Part shown: piece by piece, positions 53,962 to 62,167 of the stretch
Layout of the letters: every line of letters begins with the position of its first letter
Position numbering within the stretch: the first letter of the stretch is position 1
NCBI RefSeq assembly: GCF_050633425.1
Contig: NZ_JBOEGM010000024.1
Coordinates: forward strand, 1-64,000
From: Pelagimonas sp050633425
Lineage (GTDB): Bacteria; Pseudomonadota; Alphaproteobacteria; Rhodobacterales; Rhodobacteraceae
Reading direction: 5' to 3'
DNA: 64,000 bases
Translations under genes and position numbers: made by a program
Notes under the pieces: generated by a model
Database searches by the model: none
What the model was told of the DNA's origin: nothing
Seen by the model: the letters and a program-made list of their open reading frames with translations, nothing else

Positions 53962-56217
53962 ATGTCTGAACAGACCCACCAAAACGGTTACCGCGAAGCC
54001 GCACGTGAAGATGGCATCGATAAGATTCTTCTTCGACCGGATTCCATCAGCGATATTGAAGATTTTGAACGCGGTGCCCTGGAGTTTAAGAAAAGTCAGT
54101 CGAGTCTGCTGGCCGCGTTGAAATCGACCGCGACTGGGTTTGGTCGAAAGCAAGGTTCTGCATCAACCCGTCGCGCCGCGAACGGCAACAAACCTCAAAA
54201 AGCCAGAGCCGCGAATGGCAACACCAAGGCACAACCGTTTGTTAAGATCGGATTGAGCTTTGATGGATCCCGCGTGGCGACAGCTGCTCTTTTCTTTGTC
54301 GCCACCTCTGCTGCGGCTGTCACCAGTTCTTTTGTTGTGCCTGAACAAGTGAACGCTGTGGCCCGCGTTGTCTATAAAATGTTGCCAGTACCCGCCATGG
54401 CCGCGACTCTTCAGGAAAACATGGAGTGTGCCAAGGACATCCGCATTGTGTCAGAAGACGGCACAGTGCTGGGGACAACATCGGCCAAGCCCGGCTGTCC
54501 GAACCGTGATTACCGCTCTCTACAGCCGACACTGACAGGGGCTTTGGCGCAGGCACCTTTCGAAGAGCCCGCGGAAGGCCCGCTTGGTGGGCCTGGTGTG
54601 GTGCTTTCCATCTCTGTGCCTGGGACTGCCCGTATTCCTTATTATTGGGTGACCCAGGGCATCAAAGTCGGCGGGAGCGGGCTTGAGGAGACCACCGTTG
54701 AACAAGTGGTGGGCATGACGTCGCCCGGAACCTATGACAAGATCGCGAACCGCTTTTACCGCGTGCCAGCGATCACGGCGCGCGATTTCTATAGTTATGA
54801 AGACAAGGCTTTGTTTGTCACGGGCCAATTGATCTGTGCGCAGGGCATGCCGGGCACTGGCGGGTTCATCGCCCTTGCGGGTGATCATTGCGCCAAGCTT
54901 TTTGGCAAGGAAAGCCTTGAAGAGCTGATACCGGCAGAGCGTTGCCAGTTGTCCGGCTTTCGAAAGTCACCGCTGAAAGTGCCAGGGCCCAAGGCCGAGC
55001 CTGTCCACATGGCGGCCTACACAAACCAATGGGCTGACACCATTGACCGTGCTGAAGAGCGCTGCCTGTCCAAATTGTACGACGGGTCAGAGCTGGAGGC
55101 CCATCGCGCGGTGCTGGATGTGCTGCCTTTGCCAAGCGCTCAATCCATCCGAACCTCTGGTAACAGCGCCGCCTCCAAGCTGCCCGGTGCGATGGCCTAC
55201 CTTTGGGCGCGGGAAGCCAAGACCGAAACCATTGCGGATGGCCGGATTGTCACCGCGATCGATCCGCAGGTGCAAAAACAGCTCATCGAGATGCTCGAGC
55301 GCAATTTGAATGAAAGCATCGCTCCTCGCCTTTCGCCGGGCCTATGCGCTCCCGGTGATGACACCTGTCTTGGGGAAACCATCAATTTCGGCCAAATGGT
55401 CGCTGTTCTGAAACCCGATGGCAAAATTTCGGTGCGCGGTGTCTATCAGTCCGATGGTGGGGTTCTGGAAGTCTCCGGGCCATCGCGTCGCGCCAAGGCC
55501 TCGACAGTCAAAGCGCTAATGGTGCCACTGTTTGTCAAACATGGCCTGACCCGGTTGTGCCGCGAACAGGTGCCTCATCTCAGCGACCAGGGGTATAAGG
55601 GCGGCAAGTGTTCGGATGACAGCAGCTGGGTATCCCTTTCAGATGCCTTGGCTAGTTCGTCTAACCTTGCCTTCTATTGGGGGCTGCGCCAAATCGCAGA
55701 TGCCGAATTCAACGCCTGGCTTGAACAGTTCGGATTTGAAGTGACGCATCGCCTTGGTGAAGACCTGCGCCGCGGTGTGATCATCGGTAACCTGGCCACG
55801 GTGACCCCCGACCAATTGATCCGTGGCATGGCGGCCATTGTCAGCGGCAAGCCTGTTTTTGGGCCGGATAGCGATGAACGTCTCGACCTGACCCAAGACT
55901 ATTCGGGCAATATGCTGGCTGCCAGTACCCGCATCCTTTCGGCCCCTGTGTCCTACGGCACGGTTCGAGCCGCCAAACCGATCCTTGCGGCGCAGGATTG
56001 CGATCAGACCCTGGTCGGGAAAAGCGGAACCGCTGACGGTACCACTGGTCTGGCCCGCGACCGCCTGCTTGTTCTTGGCGCTTTGTGCAAAGGACATTGG
56101 CACTTTGCCTATGGCGCACTTGGCTCGCCCGATGCCGACATCCCGCTTGGCAAAGATATCTTTGGCAGTGACCTGGCCAAATTGACGGCTCACTCCCTGA
56201 CAAAATCAATCCAGTAA
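53962..56217 (+). CDS. Class A PBP-like transpeptidase with eroded glycosyltransferase half
   Basis: 751 residues. A charged cytoplasmic N terminus of about 100 residues is followed by one membrane helix (about 103-125). Residues 160-375 keep a weak outline of the GT51 domain (AKLFGKESLEELIPAERCQLSGFRKSP) but the EDxxFxxHxG catalytic motif is not found. Residues 425-745 are a transpeptidase with TAIDPQVQ, the SxxK serine S514-T-V-K517, SxN at S566-S-N568 and KSGT at 687-690, all as in penicillin-binding proteins. GGAGGAAGCC precedes the ATG at 53962. It is followed 13 bases on by a membrane protein. Confidence 0.75.
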   Translation: MSEQTHQNGYREAAREDGIDKILLRPDSISDIEDFERGALEFKKSQSSLLAALKSTATGFGRKQGSASTRRAANGNKPQKARAANGNTKAQPFVKIGLSFDGSRVATAALFFVATSAAAVTSSFVVPEQVNAVARVVYKMLPVPAMAATLQENMECAKDIRIVSEDGTVLGTTSAKPGCPNRDYRSLQPTLTGALAQAPFEEPAEGPLGGPGVVLSISVPGTARIPYYWVTQGIKVGGSGLEETTVEQVVGMTSPGTYDKIANRFYRVPAITARDFYSYEDKALFVTGQLICAQGMPGTGGFIALAGDHCAKLFGKESLEELIPAERCQLSGFRKSPLKVPGPKAEPVHMAAYTNQWADTIDRAEERCLSKLYDGSELEAHRAVLDVLPLPSAQSIRTSGNSAASKLPGAMAYLWAREAKTETIADGRIVTAIDPQVQKQLIEMLERNLNESIAPRLSPGLCAPGDDTCLGETINFGQMVAVLKPDGKISVRGVYQSDGGVLEVSGPSRRAKASTVKALMVPLFVKHGLTRLCREQVPHLSDQGYKGGKCSDDSSWVSLSDALASSSNLAFYWGLRQIADAEFNAWLEQFGFEVTHRLGEDLRRGVIIGNLATVTPDQLIRGMAAIVSGKPVFGPDSDERLDLTQDYSGNMLAASTRILSAPVSYGTVRAAKPILAAQDCDQTLVGKSGTADGTTGLARDRLLVLGALCKGHWHFAYGALGSPDADIPLGKDIFGSDLAKLTAHSLTKSIQ

Positions 56218-56230
56218 CCGGAGAAAAGTG

Positions 56231-57664
56231 ATGAAACTTCCCATTCAGAACAAGACCGACACCCTGTACTGGTTCGCGATGACGTGGTCCTTTGGGACCA
56301 CGGGTTACGCGTTGCAAAACTATATGCCGGTTGATTGGGGACAAGAGTTGCGCCTGGGTGCAGCGTTGGGGCTAAGCGCCTTTATTCAGACCATCATCGG
56401 TGTGACCTGGCCTGAAGCCGCTCGCAAGACCGGCCGTGGCAACCTGATCGCCGGCACTTTCATGCTTTTGTTTTCGCTGAGCGGGACAGTGTTGAGTGGA
56501 ACGCTGGCCTCTTCGACCAATGCTCTTTTGATCAATCGAAACGCCATCGAGACCGAGATTGAGACACGAATCATTGAAAGGACCTTGGCCCCGGTGAGAG
56601 ACGTGACAACAAGCGCGTTGACCACAATGGACTTGCTTGGGGATTACGCGGATTTTGCTAACCGCGAAGCTCGTCTGGAAACAGAAACCGGCAAGTCCTG
56701 CGATGGCGTCAACCTTGGGGCAACTTGCGGGTCGATGTGCGAATTGCGCAAGCGCCAATCCCTTGAAGCCAACACCCGTCGCACCAGCACCAAAGATCTG
56801 CTGACCCAAGTGGATGACCTGCGCGCCTATGCCCGGATTGGCCTTGACAACTCCAAATTGGGTGGAATGTTCAGTAAGGCTAACGCATTGACAAGAGACG
56901 ATTCTTTTCGTGAAATCAAGTCTTGGGCAACCACTGAGCGGGCGAGTTTCGCCGGCGCGGGATTCGTGATCAATGGCAAGACGGTGTTTTGTAGTGACGC
57001 TGAAGCCGTACAGCAGTTAGATCAGATCCTCGCGGCGCTTCCCACGCCCGATACGGGCCAATTGGTCGCTGACAAATTGCCTGTGGTGGACATTACCTAT
57101 GTCGCCAAGGAAAACCTGTCGGCCTTGAAAGATGCGGCCAATGCTATTTTGGCCGAGCCACAAAAAATTGGAGCGATCCTAGGGGCAGAACCTACTGCTA
57201 CTTATGCCCCATTCTGGGCCTTTAGTCTGATGATCGAGATGATCTGTATTTTCCTGGGGATCACCCGCGCGATGAATGGACGGTTGCCGTTTGAAGGCCC
57301 TACGGATGTTCTGCCGCCGACCAAGGAACAAAAAGCTCGGGCCAAGACTGTGAAGGAAGTTCTAGATACGCTGATCATTCGCAGCGGGCGCAAAACCTAT
57401 CTTCTGGTGCCCAAGAATGGGACCAATAAGCGGCTTGAGCAGAACGCGTACTATCTGAGCACGAAAAAGCGGCAATTGGGGATTTCTTACTTTCCGGTGC
57501 GGAGCGCAATTCACTTGAAAGATCTGATCCCCAAGGACGCGCATCGCATTGCCGAGACGACCGGTGCCGAAATGGTTGAAGTTTACAAAGTTCGGAAACT
57601 GGCGCATTTTGAACGTGAAATTGCATCAGTTCTTGGGTTCTCGGAGGAATTTGCTCCCGGGTGA
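56231..57664 (+). CDS. Membrane protein partner of the PBP-like transpeptidase
   Basis: 477 residues, family not recognised. Three hydrophobic helices lie in the first 95 residues, a long soluble segment (about 96-325) contains four cysteines (KSCDGVNLGATCGSMCELRK and VFCSDAEA) and is predicted periplasmic, a fourth helix is at about 330-350 (FWAFSLMIEMICIFLGITRA), and the C-terminal 125 residues are cytoplasmic and basic. CCGGAG precedes the ATG at 56231; a GTG one codon earlier is possible. Spacing shows it is co-transcribed with the PBP-like gene, and a terminator follows. Confidence 0.72.
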   Translation: MKLPIQNKTDTLYWFAMTWSFGTTGYALQNYMPVDWGQELRLGAALGLSAFIQTIIGVTWPEAARKTGRGNLIAGTFMLLFSLSGTVLSGTLASSTNALLINRNAIETEIETRIIERTLAPVRDVTTSALTTMDLLGDYADFANREARLETETGKSCDGVNLGATCGSMCELRKRQSLEANTRRTSTKDLLTQVDDLRAYARIGLDNSKLGGMFSKANALTRDDSFREIKSWATTERASFAGAGFVINGKTVFCSDAEAVQQLDQILAALPTPDTGQLVADKLPVVDITYVAKENLSALKDAANAILAEPQKIGAILGAEPTATYAPFWAFSLMIEMICIFLGITRAMNGRLPFEGPTDVLPPTKEQKARAKTVKEVLDTLIIRSGRKTYLLVPKNGTNKRLEQNAYYLSTKKRQLGISYFPVRSAIHLKDLIPKDAHRIAETTGAEMVEVYKVRKLAHFEREIASVLGFSEEFAPG

Positions 57665-57695
57665 TCATTTAGAGAGGCTGAGGTTGGCAAACCGA

Positions 57696-57727
57696 GGGCG
57701 GTGCCGTGATAGAAGCACTGCCCTTTT
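57696..57727 (+). terminator. Rho-independent terminator after the PBP-like operon
   Basis: Nine-base stem GGGCGGTGC / GCACTGCCC with one G-U pair and a 10-base loop, then TTTT. It ends the two-gene unit. Confidence 0.82.
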
Positions 57728-57843
57728 GGCTGGCTTGAAATATGCCAAGGCAATATCCATGGTTGCGTTTTGTCGTCTAGCTGCCATCACTCAAACTGAT
57801 GCTAATCAGTTTGGCATTAATCACTCAACAACAAACGAGACTA

Positions 57844-57990
57844 GGGCCTGTGGACAATAAGGTTTCCCATTTTCGCTGATTTCTGATTCAGAATTCCAAA
57901 ATGGAGGTCTGAATGGACGGACAGCGGTTTGTGGTATCCGATGTTTTGTGGCGGCAGCTTGCACCGCAGCAACCGGACAAAGCCCAAAAC
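57844..57990 (+). mobile_element. Remnant of an IS5-family insertion sequence
   Basis: The segment has the look of a left IS5-type end (GGCCTGTGGACAATAAGG) leading to an ATG at 57913 whose first residues, MDGQRFVVSDVLWRQLAPQQ, resemble the N terminus of IS5-family transposases. After about 25 codons the resemblance is lost and no right end is seen, so only a fragment remains. Confidence 0.45.
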
Positions 57991-58389
57991 AAAGACGCTC
58001 GCGCTCCATCTCAATCGCCAAGTTATGCACGCGCAAACATTAGTTTTTTACACAAAGGGCGGACAGCTGCCTTTAGCCGCGTCTGCGAAGGCATCGGGCC
58101 AGACCGGCAAAAGCAGCCCTTCAAACCCTAGCTGACCAAAACCCACATGCTGCGCTCCGCGCCAAGATCGGCGAAGCGCAGTTAGTGAGCTTTGCAAAGT
58201 CCGGCGTTCCTTGGAGACCGTGCTGGACCAAGCAGGCTTTCGATGCTGCCCTATAATGTGTACCATCGGCCAACACTGGATCACGGCTTCCATATAAATT
58301 TAGGTTTTTCTTACCTAACAATGACGCTGGATTTCACCTTTCCCTAACACGAACATGCTGATTGTTCCTTTGGAAGAAAGGATCAGTGC
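57991..58389. other. Gene-free spacer after the IS remnant
   Basis: About 400 bases up to the Hint-domain gene. No recognisable coding region, terminator or long repeat. The last 80 bases are AT-rich and probably hold the promoter of the next gene. Confidence 0.4.
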
Positions 58390-59463
58390 ATGCCCGGCTA
58401 TATTTCTGAACTGGACTACTTTGGCACTTCAGATCAGGAATTTGTCGAGATCGCAGTTCCTGCGGGCACTGATGTTTCCAGCTATACTCTTGCTTTCTAT
58501 CAGGCAGATGGAACGGTCTACAACACTGTTTCACTGGGATCCTACACGGGAACATTTGGTGGTCAGGATGTCTACGTCGTGAATCAGTCGACTCCCGGGT
58601 TTGACTCTGGAGGCGATCCTACTGGCACCTTCTATCCAGACGATGCCATTGCCTTGGTAGACGACAGCGGCACAGTCCTTCAGTTCATGTCTTGGGAAGG
58701 CAATACAGTCAACGCCACCGAAGGCCCGGCGAGCGGAACATCAAGCACCAACGCCGGGTTCGGTGATCAGAGTCTACAATCTGATGACGGCGGCTCTTCG
58801 TACTACGCACAATCCAGTTCTAACGAAGGATCAATCCCGGCCTGTTACTCTCCTGGCACCTTCATTGAAACACCACTTGGATTGCGCCGTGTTGAAGACT
58901 TGCGAGAAGGCGATCAGATTTGGACAGCGGACAGGGGCTCCCAAACTATTCACTTTATTTGGGAAGGCATCGACCCGCTGGAGTATGTGGAAGACAACAA
59001 CTATCCGGTTCTGATTCAAGCGGGCGCGCTTGGGCCCCAACGGCCCTTTGACGATCTAATCGTCTCATCCCAGCATCGCATTCTTGTTGGCGCAGCGGGC
59101 CAACTGGAAGGCTGCTTCAAATCCGAGGTTTTTGTACCGGCAAAATCTCTTACATCATTGCCTGGAATTCGGTTCATGCGCGGGAAGAAATCAATGTGCT
59201 GGTTTCATTTTGCATGTAGCAACCACGAAGTTGTGCGCTCGAACGGTTGCTTGTCGGAATCGCTTTACCTGGGCCCGATGGTATTGCGAACTATTTCAAA
59301 TCGGCGTCTTCATTACTTACGCAACGTTTACCCGGACGCATCCTTTGTCTCGGCAATGAACGGTCCTCTGGCGCGGCGATGCCTATCGGTTGGACAGGTC
59401 AAGGACCACCTGAGCAAGAGTCAACGTCGCACCAAGCGCGATCGACTGGCAACGAATGCATAA
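58390..59463 (+). CDS. Hint-domain protein with an N-terminal beta-rich domain
   Basis: 357 residues. Residues 1-110 form a beta-rich, Asp/Gly/Thr-rich domain resembling a lamin-tail-type surface module (ISELDYFGTSDQEFVEIAVP). Residues about 150-295 are a Hint domain: catalytic Cys152 in ACYSPGTFIETPLGLRRVEDL, then VSSQHRILVGAA with His229, and a GALGPQRPFDDL segment. This Hedgehog/intein-like fold is common in secreted Rhodobacterales proteins. No classical signal peptide is present; export by a type I system is possible. AAAGGA precedes the ATG. Confidence 0.85.
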   Translation: MPGYISELDYFGTSDQEFVEIAVPAGTDVSSYTLAFYQADGTVYNTVSLGSYTGTFGGQDVYVVNQSTPGFDSGGDPTGTFYPDDAIALVDDSGTVLQFMSWEGNTVNATEGPASGTSSTNAGFGDQSLQSDDGGSSYYAQSSSNEGSIPACYSPGTFIETPLGLRRVEDLREGDQIWTADRGSQTIHFIWEGIDPLEYVEDNNYPVLIQAGALGPQRPFDDLIVSSQHRILVGAAGQLEGCFKSEVFVPAKSLTSLPGIRFMRGKKSMCWFHFACSNHEVVRSNGCLSESLYLGPMVLRTISNRRLHYLRNVYPDASFVSAMNGPLARRCLSVGQVKDHLSKSQRRTKRDRLATNA

Positions 59464-59964
59464 GACACACTTTCCAAAGCGGCCCGTCGTCTGTAACGTA
59501 GTAAAAAGCAAAATGGATTGTTAGCGGTTGTTGGCTGATTGCTGCGCGCAAGTCCTATATCCCCTTTGGGCATATTCTGTTGAAAAACTCACCTTCCGAA
59601 AAATCGCGGCCACAATTTGGAACAACTGTTTTATGAGCGCGCCACTGGCAAACAACGTTCTCAGAACGGCCCGTCGACGGGACAGGATTCCTCTGATACG
59701 CAAGCTATTGGTCAAACACTGGTTTTTTCAACAAAATAGGCTGCCTGCAGTCTTTGGGCAACCGGGATCACCGGTGATTTCGCTGCAGACGTGCTGCGGC
59801 ACCGCCGCAAGGCAGCTGTGAGCCCAGATTGCCTGATGCTGCGACATGTACCAATGACCGCTTGAGGCTTTCTGGCACCAGCTGCCTACCGAGTATATCC
59901 CGCAAAAATCCTCAGAGAGAGTAACCCCTCAAGCGGTCATGGATTGACTTCGCATTGCTTGCTG
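59464..59964. other. Gene-poor spacer with palindromes
   Basis: About 500 bases without a convincing gene. It holds the palindromes CCCGTCGACGGG at 59670-59681 and ATCACCGGTGAT at 59767-59778, and the inverted repeat described separately at 59854-59940. Confidence 0.45.
59854..59940. repeat. 14-base inverted repeat enclosing 59 bases
   Basis: ATGACCGCTTGAGG at 59854-59867 and its exact reverse complement CCTCAAGCGGTCAT at 59927-59940. It lies just beyond the 3' end of the minus-strand gene that follows. It could be the end pair of a tiny non-autonomous element or a long hairpin. Confidence 0.6.
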
Positions 59965-60534
59965 TTACGGATTGATATCGGCGATTTTGGCGTTCTTCGC
60001 AGCATTTGGGAAAGCCCACATGTGCGCGGGTGATCCACTCTCCAATCCACCGAGCGGGACTTTTTGGGCCAGCTTAGCAATATTCCTGCGCAGCTTTGCC
60101 CATCGGTTCTTTGTCGCACGCGGTGCACCATAGGGATATCTGTCGCCACTCCATCCAAAGGATGACACACCGCAAGTGCTTCCCGGCTCTCTGCCGGTGA
60201 ATCGCAAATCAAGCCAAAAGATACCCGAGTCTTCTCCAAAGTATGGAACAACTGGTTTGGTGCTGCTAGTTGGACCATGCGAGGGATCTGCAATCAGTGT
60301 ATCTGCCGCGATTTCCATTGTGTCACTCGGTTCCGCGATGTTCTTCCCGTCAATATGCAATTGACCTGCGGCTGTATGCCAGAGCGCTGTCGTGGAACCA
60401 TCTGCTGGGACGAAATTTTTAGATGTGCTCCAACTCCGTTGTTCACCAGGCACGATAAACACCAAGTCATCACCGAGAAGCGTATGCAGAAATGAAATAT
60501 CGTTGGGATAGCAATAAAACGGGAGCCAAGGCAT
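59965..60534 (-). CDS. Conserved hypothetical protein
   Basis: 189 residues from the ATG at 60534 (MPWLPFYCYPNDISFLHTLL). The opening, a WHTAAGQL-type core and the ending GVSSFGWSGDRYPYGAPRATKNRWAKLRR resemble a family of soluble hypothetical proteins of scattered occurrence. No catalytic motif or membrane segment is visible. The frame extends 25 codons further upstream but without family resemblance. Function unknown. Confidence 0.6.
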   Translation of the reverse strand: MPWLPFYCYPNDISFLHTLLGDDLVFIVPGEQRSWSTSKNFVPADGSTTALWHTAAGQLHIDGKNIAEPSDTMEIAADTLIADPSHGPTSSTKPVVPYFGEDSGIFWLDLRFTGREPGSTCGVSSFGWSGDRYPYGAPRATKNRWAKLRRNIAKLAQKVPLGGLESGSPAHMWAFPNAAKNAKIADINP

Positions 60535-60711
60535 TTTGGTAAGCAACTTTCTAAGAGATGAAAACGCATAGGTGCTTTGAGCCCTAATACTCACAAGGGA
60601 TGCGCGCACTTGTCAACGTGAAGAGCCGCCCGATTGACACCGAGTAAGCTCCAAGTCTGGAAGCCGACCTTGGCGCAGGCGCAGCGAACGGCAACTAAGT
60701 CCCGCATTACA

Positions 60712-60797
60712 GACCTCTGGCCAACAAAAACGCTGCATGATGTGTCGAACGGCTGCTTCGGGGAAGCTGCAATGCAGCGCTTGGACCTCTGGCCAAC
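60712..60797 (+). repeat. 14-base direct repeat, two copies
   Basis: GACCTCTGGCCAAC occurs at 60712-60725 and again at 60784-60797, 72 bases apart, in a non-coding spacer. Confidence 0.6.
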
Positions 60798-61309
60798 GGC
60801 GGGTGTGGGCCGTCCTTTCCGGTCGCCGACTTCTCGACCCTCGACTTTGTAAAGCCCACTTCCTGCGCTTCGCTGACATTCAAATCTATATGAAATATCA
60901 GATGAAAAAGCTGTATCAAGGACGCGATGAGGGAGACGACTTCCGAATGGCCACACCACGATTTCGTCTTCACAGATGTATCTGCTCTGACGAAAAACTG
61001 CTCCGATTATAGGATTGTTGCTTTGACAAATGGCGCAGTGTCACCATGCATCCACCGCATGCTTCGTTTTTCTTGCACTCGACTAAATGTGGCAGCAAAT
61101 TTTACTGCAATCGCTCGTGTGGGGCATAGTAACTACCATTCTGAAGTCAATTTAGGGTGTGCTGAACCATAGGGTTAGAGCACCAATGGTGACCTGGGCA
61201 GCCATGAATTCTGCAATTACATCACGCAGCGCGGCCAAAACACTGGCAATGTGGTTGCCTCAGGGCCCGCCAGCAAGTCCTCCATCAAAGAATTTGTAGA
61301 TACACCGTC

Positions 61310-61339
61310 TTGACAAGCAAGAAGTCCAATCTTTATACC
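61310..61339 (+). promoter_or_regulatory. Sigma-70-type promoter of the ABC transporter operon
   Basis: TTGACA, 18 bases, TATACC. The -35 is perfect and the -10 good. Transcription would start near 61346, about 50 bases before the first permease gene. Confidence 0.6.
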
Positions 61340-61346
61340 GATTTTA

Positions 61347-61370
61347 TTATTTGGTCGGTCGATCAAATAA
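61347..61370 (+). promoter_or_regulatory. Operator-like palindrome at the expected transcription start
   Basis: A 24-base element in which 10 of 12 positions pair: arms TTATTTG and CAAATAA around GTCGGTCGAT. It begins where transcription from the promoter upstream should start, an ideal place for a TetR- or GntR-type repressor. Confidence 0.6.
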
Positions 61371-61394
61371 ACAGCGGGTGGAGGGGAACTTGTA

Positions 61395-62165
61395 ATGCAA
61401 TCAACGGGCAAGATTTATGCGACTCAAGTGTCTGTTATCGCAGCGCTATTTGTTGCATGGGCGCTGATCGGCGCTGCGGGCCTGCTTAATCCAGCGATCG
61501 TGCCACGTATCGAAAACGTGGCTGCGGCCCTTATAAATGTGCTGTCTCGGCCTGAGTTTTTTCCCGCGCTTTGGGCGACGCTGTTTGATTCCTTGGCCGG
61601 AGTGTTGCTGGCAACAGTTGTTGCCGTACCGCTGGGCGTGCTGATCGGGATGTTCCCCAGCGTTGAGCGCGCCACGCGCAAACTTTTGGATTTTGGTCGC
61701 TCATTCCCAGTTGTCGCACTGATGCCGATATTCGTGCTGGTGATCGGTGCGAATTCGACGATGAAGATCACGATTACATCCATCGCCTGTTTCTTTCCGA
61801 TCCTTCTGCAAACTGTGTACGGCGCGCGCCGTTTAGAACCAACGATTGTCGACACCGTTCAAAGCTATCGCATCCCATTCCTGCTGCGTTTTTTCCACGT
61901 AATCTTACCTGCCTCAGCGCCGTTTATCGCCACCGGCATTCGCATCGCGATCTCGATCTCGATTTTGGTCACGGTGGGCACGGAAGTGATCATTCAAATC
62001 ACAGGTCTTGGTTCACAGGTGAATTTTGCGCGCACTTATAACGAAGTCGATATTGCCTTTGCATACACGATTTACGCGGGCCTTCTTGGGGTCTTTCTAA
62101 CAGCGCTTTGGGATTGGTTCGAAGGACGGATCTTGGGCTGGCACCATCGGTCTACGGCGGATTAA
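61395..62165 (+). CDS. ABC transporter permease, nitrate/sulfonate/taurine type
   Basis: 256 residues, about six helices, binding-protein-dependent permease family (DSLAGVLLATVVAVPLGVLIGMF and the EAA-like loop VDTVQSYRIPFLLRFFHVILP near residue 155). GGAGGGG precedes the ATG. It is the first gene behind a clear promoter and palindrome and pairs with a second permease three bases downstream. Confidence 0.88.
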   Translation: MQSTGKIYATQVSVIAALFVAWALIGAAGLLNPAIVPRIENVAAALINVLSRPEFFPALWATLFDSLAGVLLATVVAVPLGVLIGMFPSVERATRKLLDFGRSFPVVALMPIFVLVIGANSTMKITITSIACFFPILLQTVYGARRLEPTIVDTVQSYRIPFLLRFFHVILPASAPFIATGIRIAISISILVTVGTEVIIQITGLGSQVNFARTYNEVDIAFAYTIYAGLLGVFLTALWDWFEGRILGWHHRSTAD

Positions 62166-62167
62166 AC

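Larger units (their letters stand above)
60535..61394. other. Gene-poor spacer upstream of the ABC transporter operon
   Basis: About 860 bases. Frames here overlap in several phases and none has a ribosome binding site or family features. It contains a 14-base direct repeat at 60712 and 60784, and the promoter and operator of the transporter operon at its right end. Confidence 0.45.

Noticed and set aside
58390..59463. Intein inside a host protein
   Set aside because: There is no C-terminal intein splice junction (His-Asn-nucleophile), and the flanks do not join into a known protein; a Hint-type surface protein fits better.
60591..60973. Frames of about 90-120 codons on the minus strand
   Set aside because: Three phases are open at once over a direct repeat, a sign of GC-rich non-coding DNA, and no start signals are seen.
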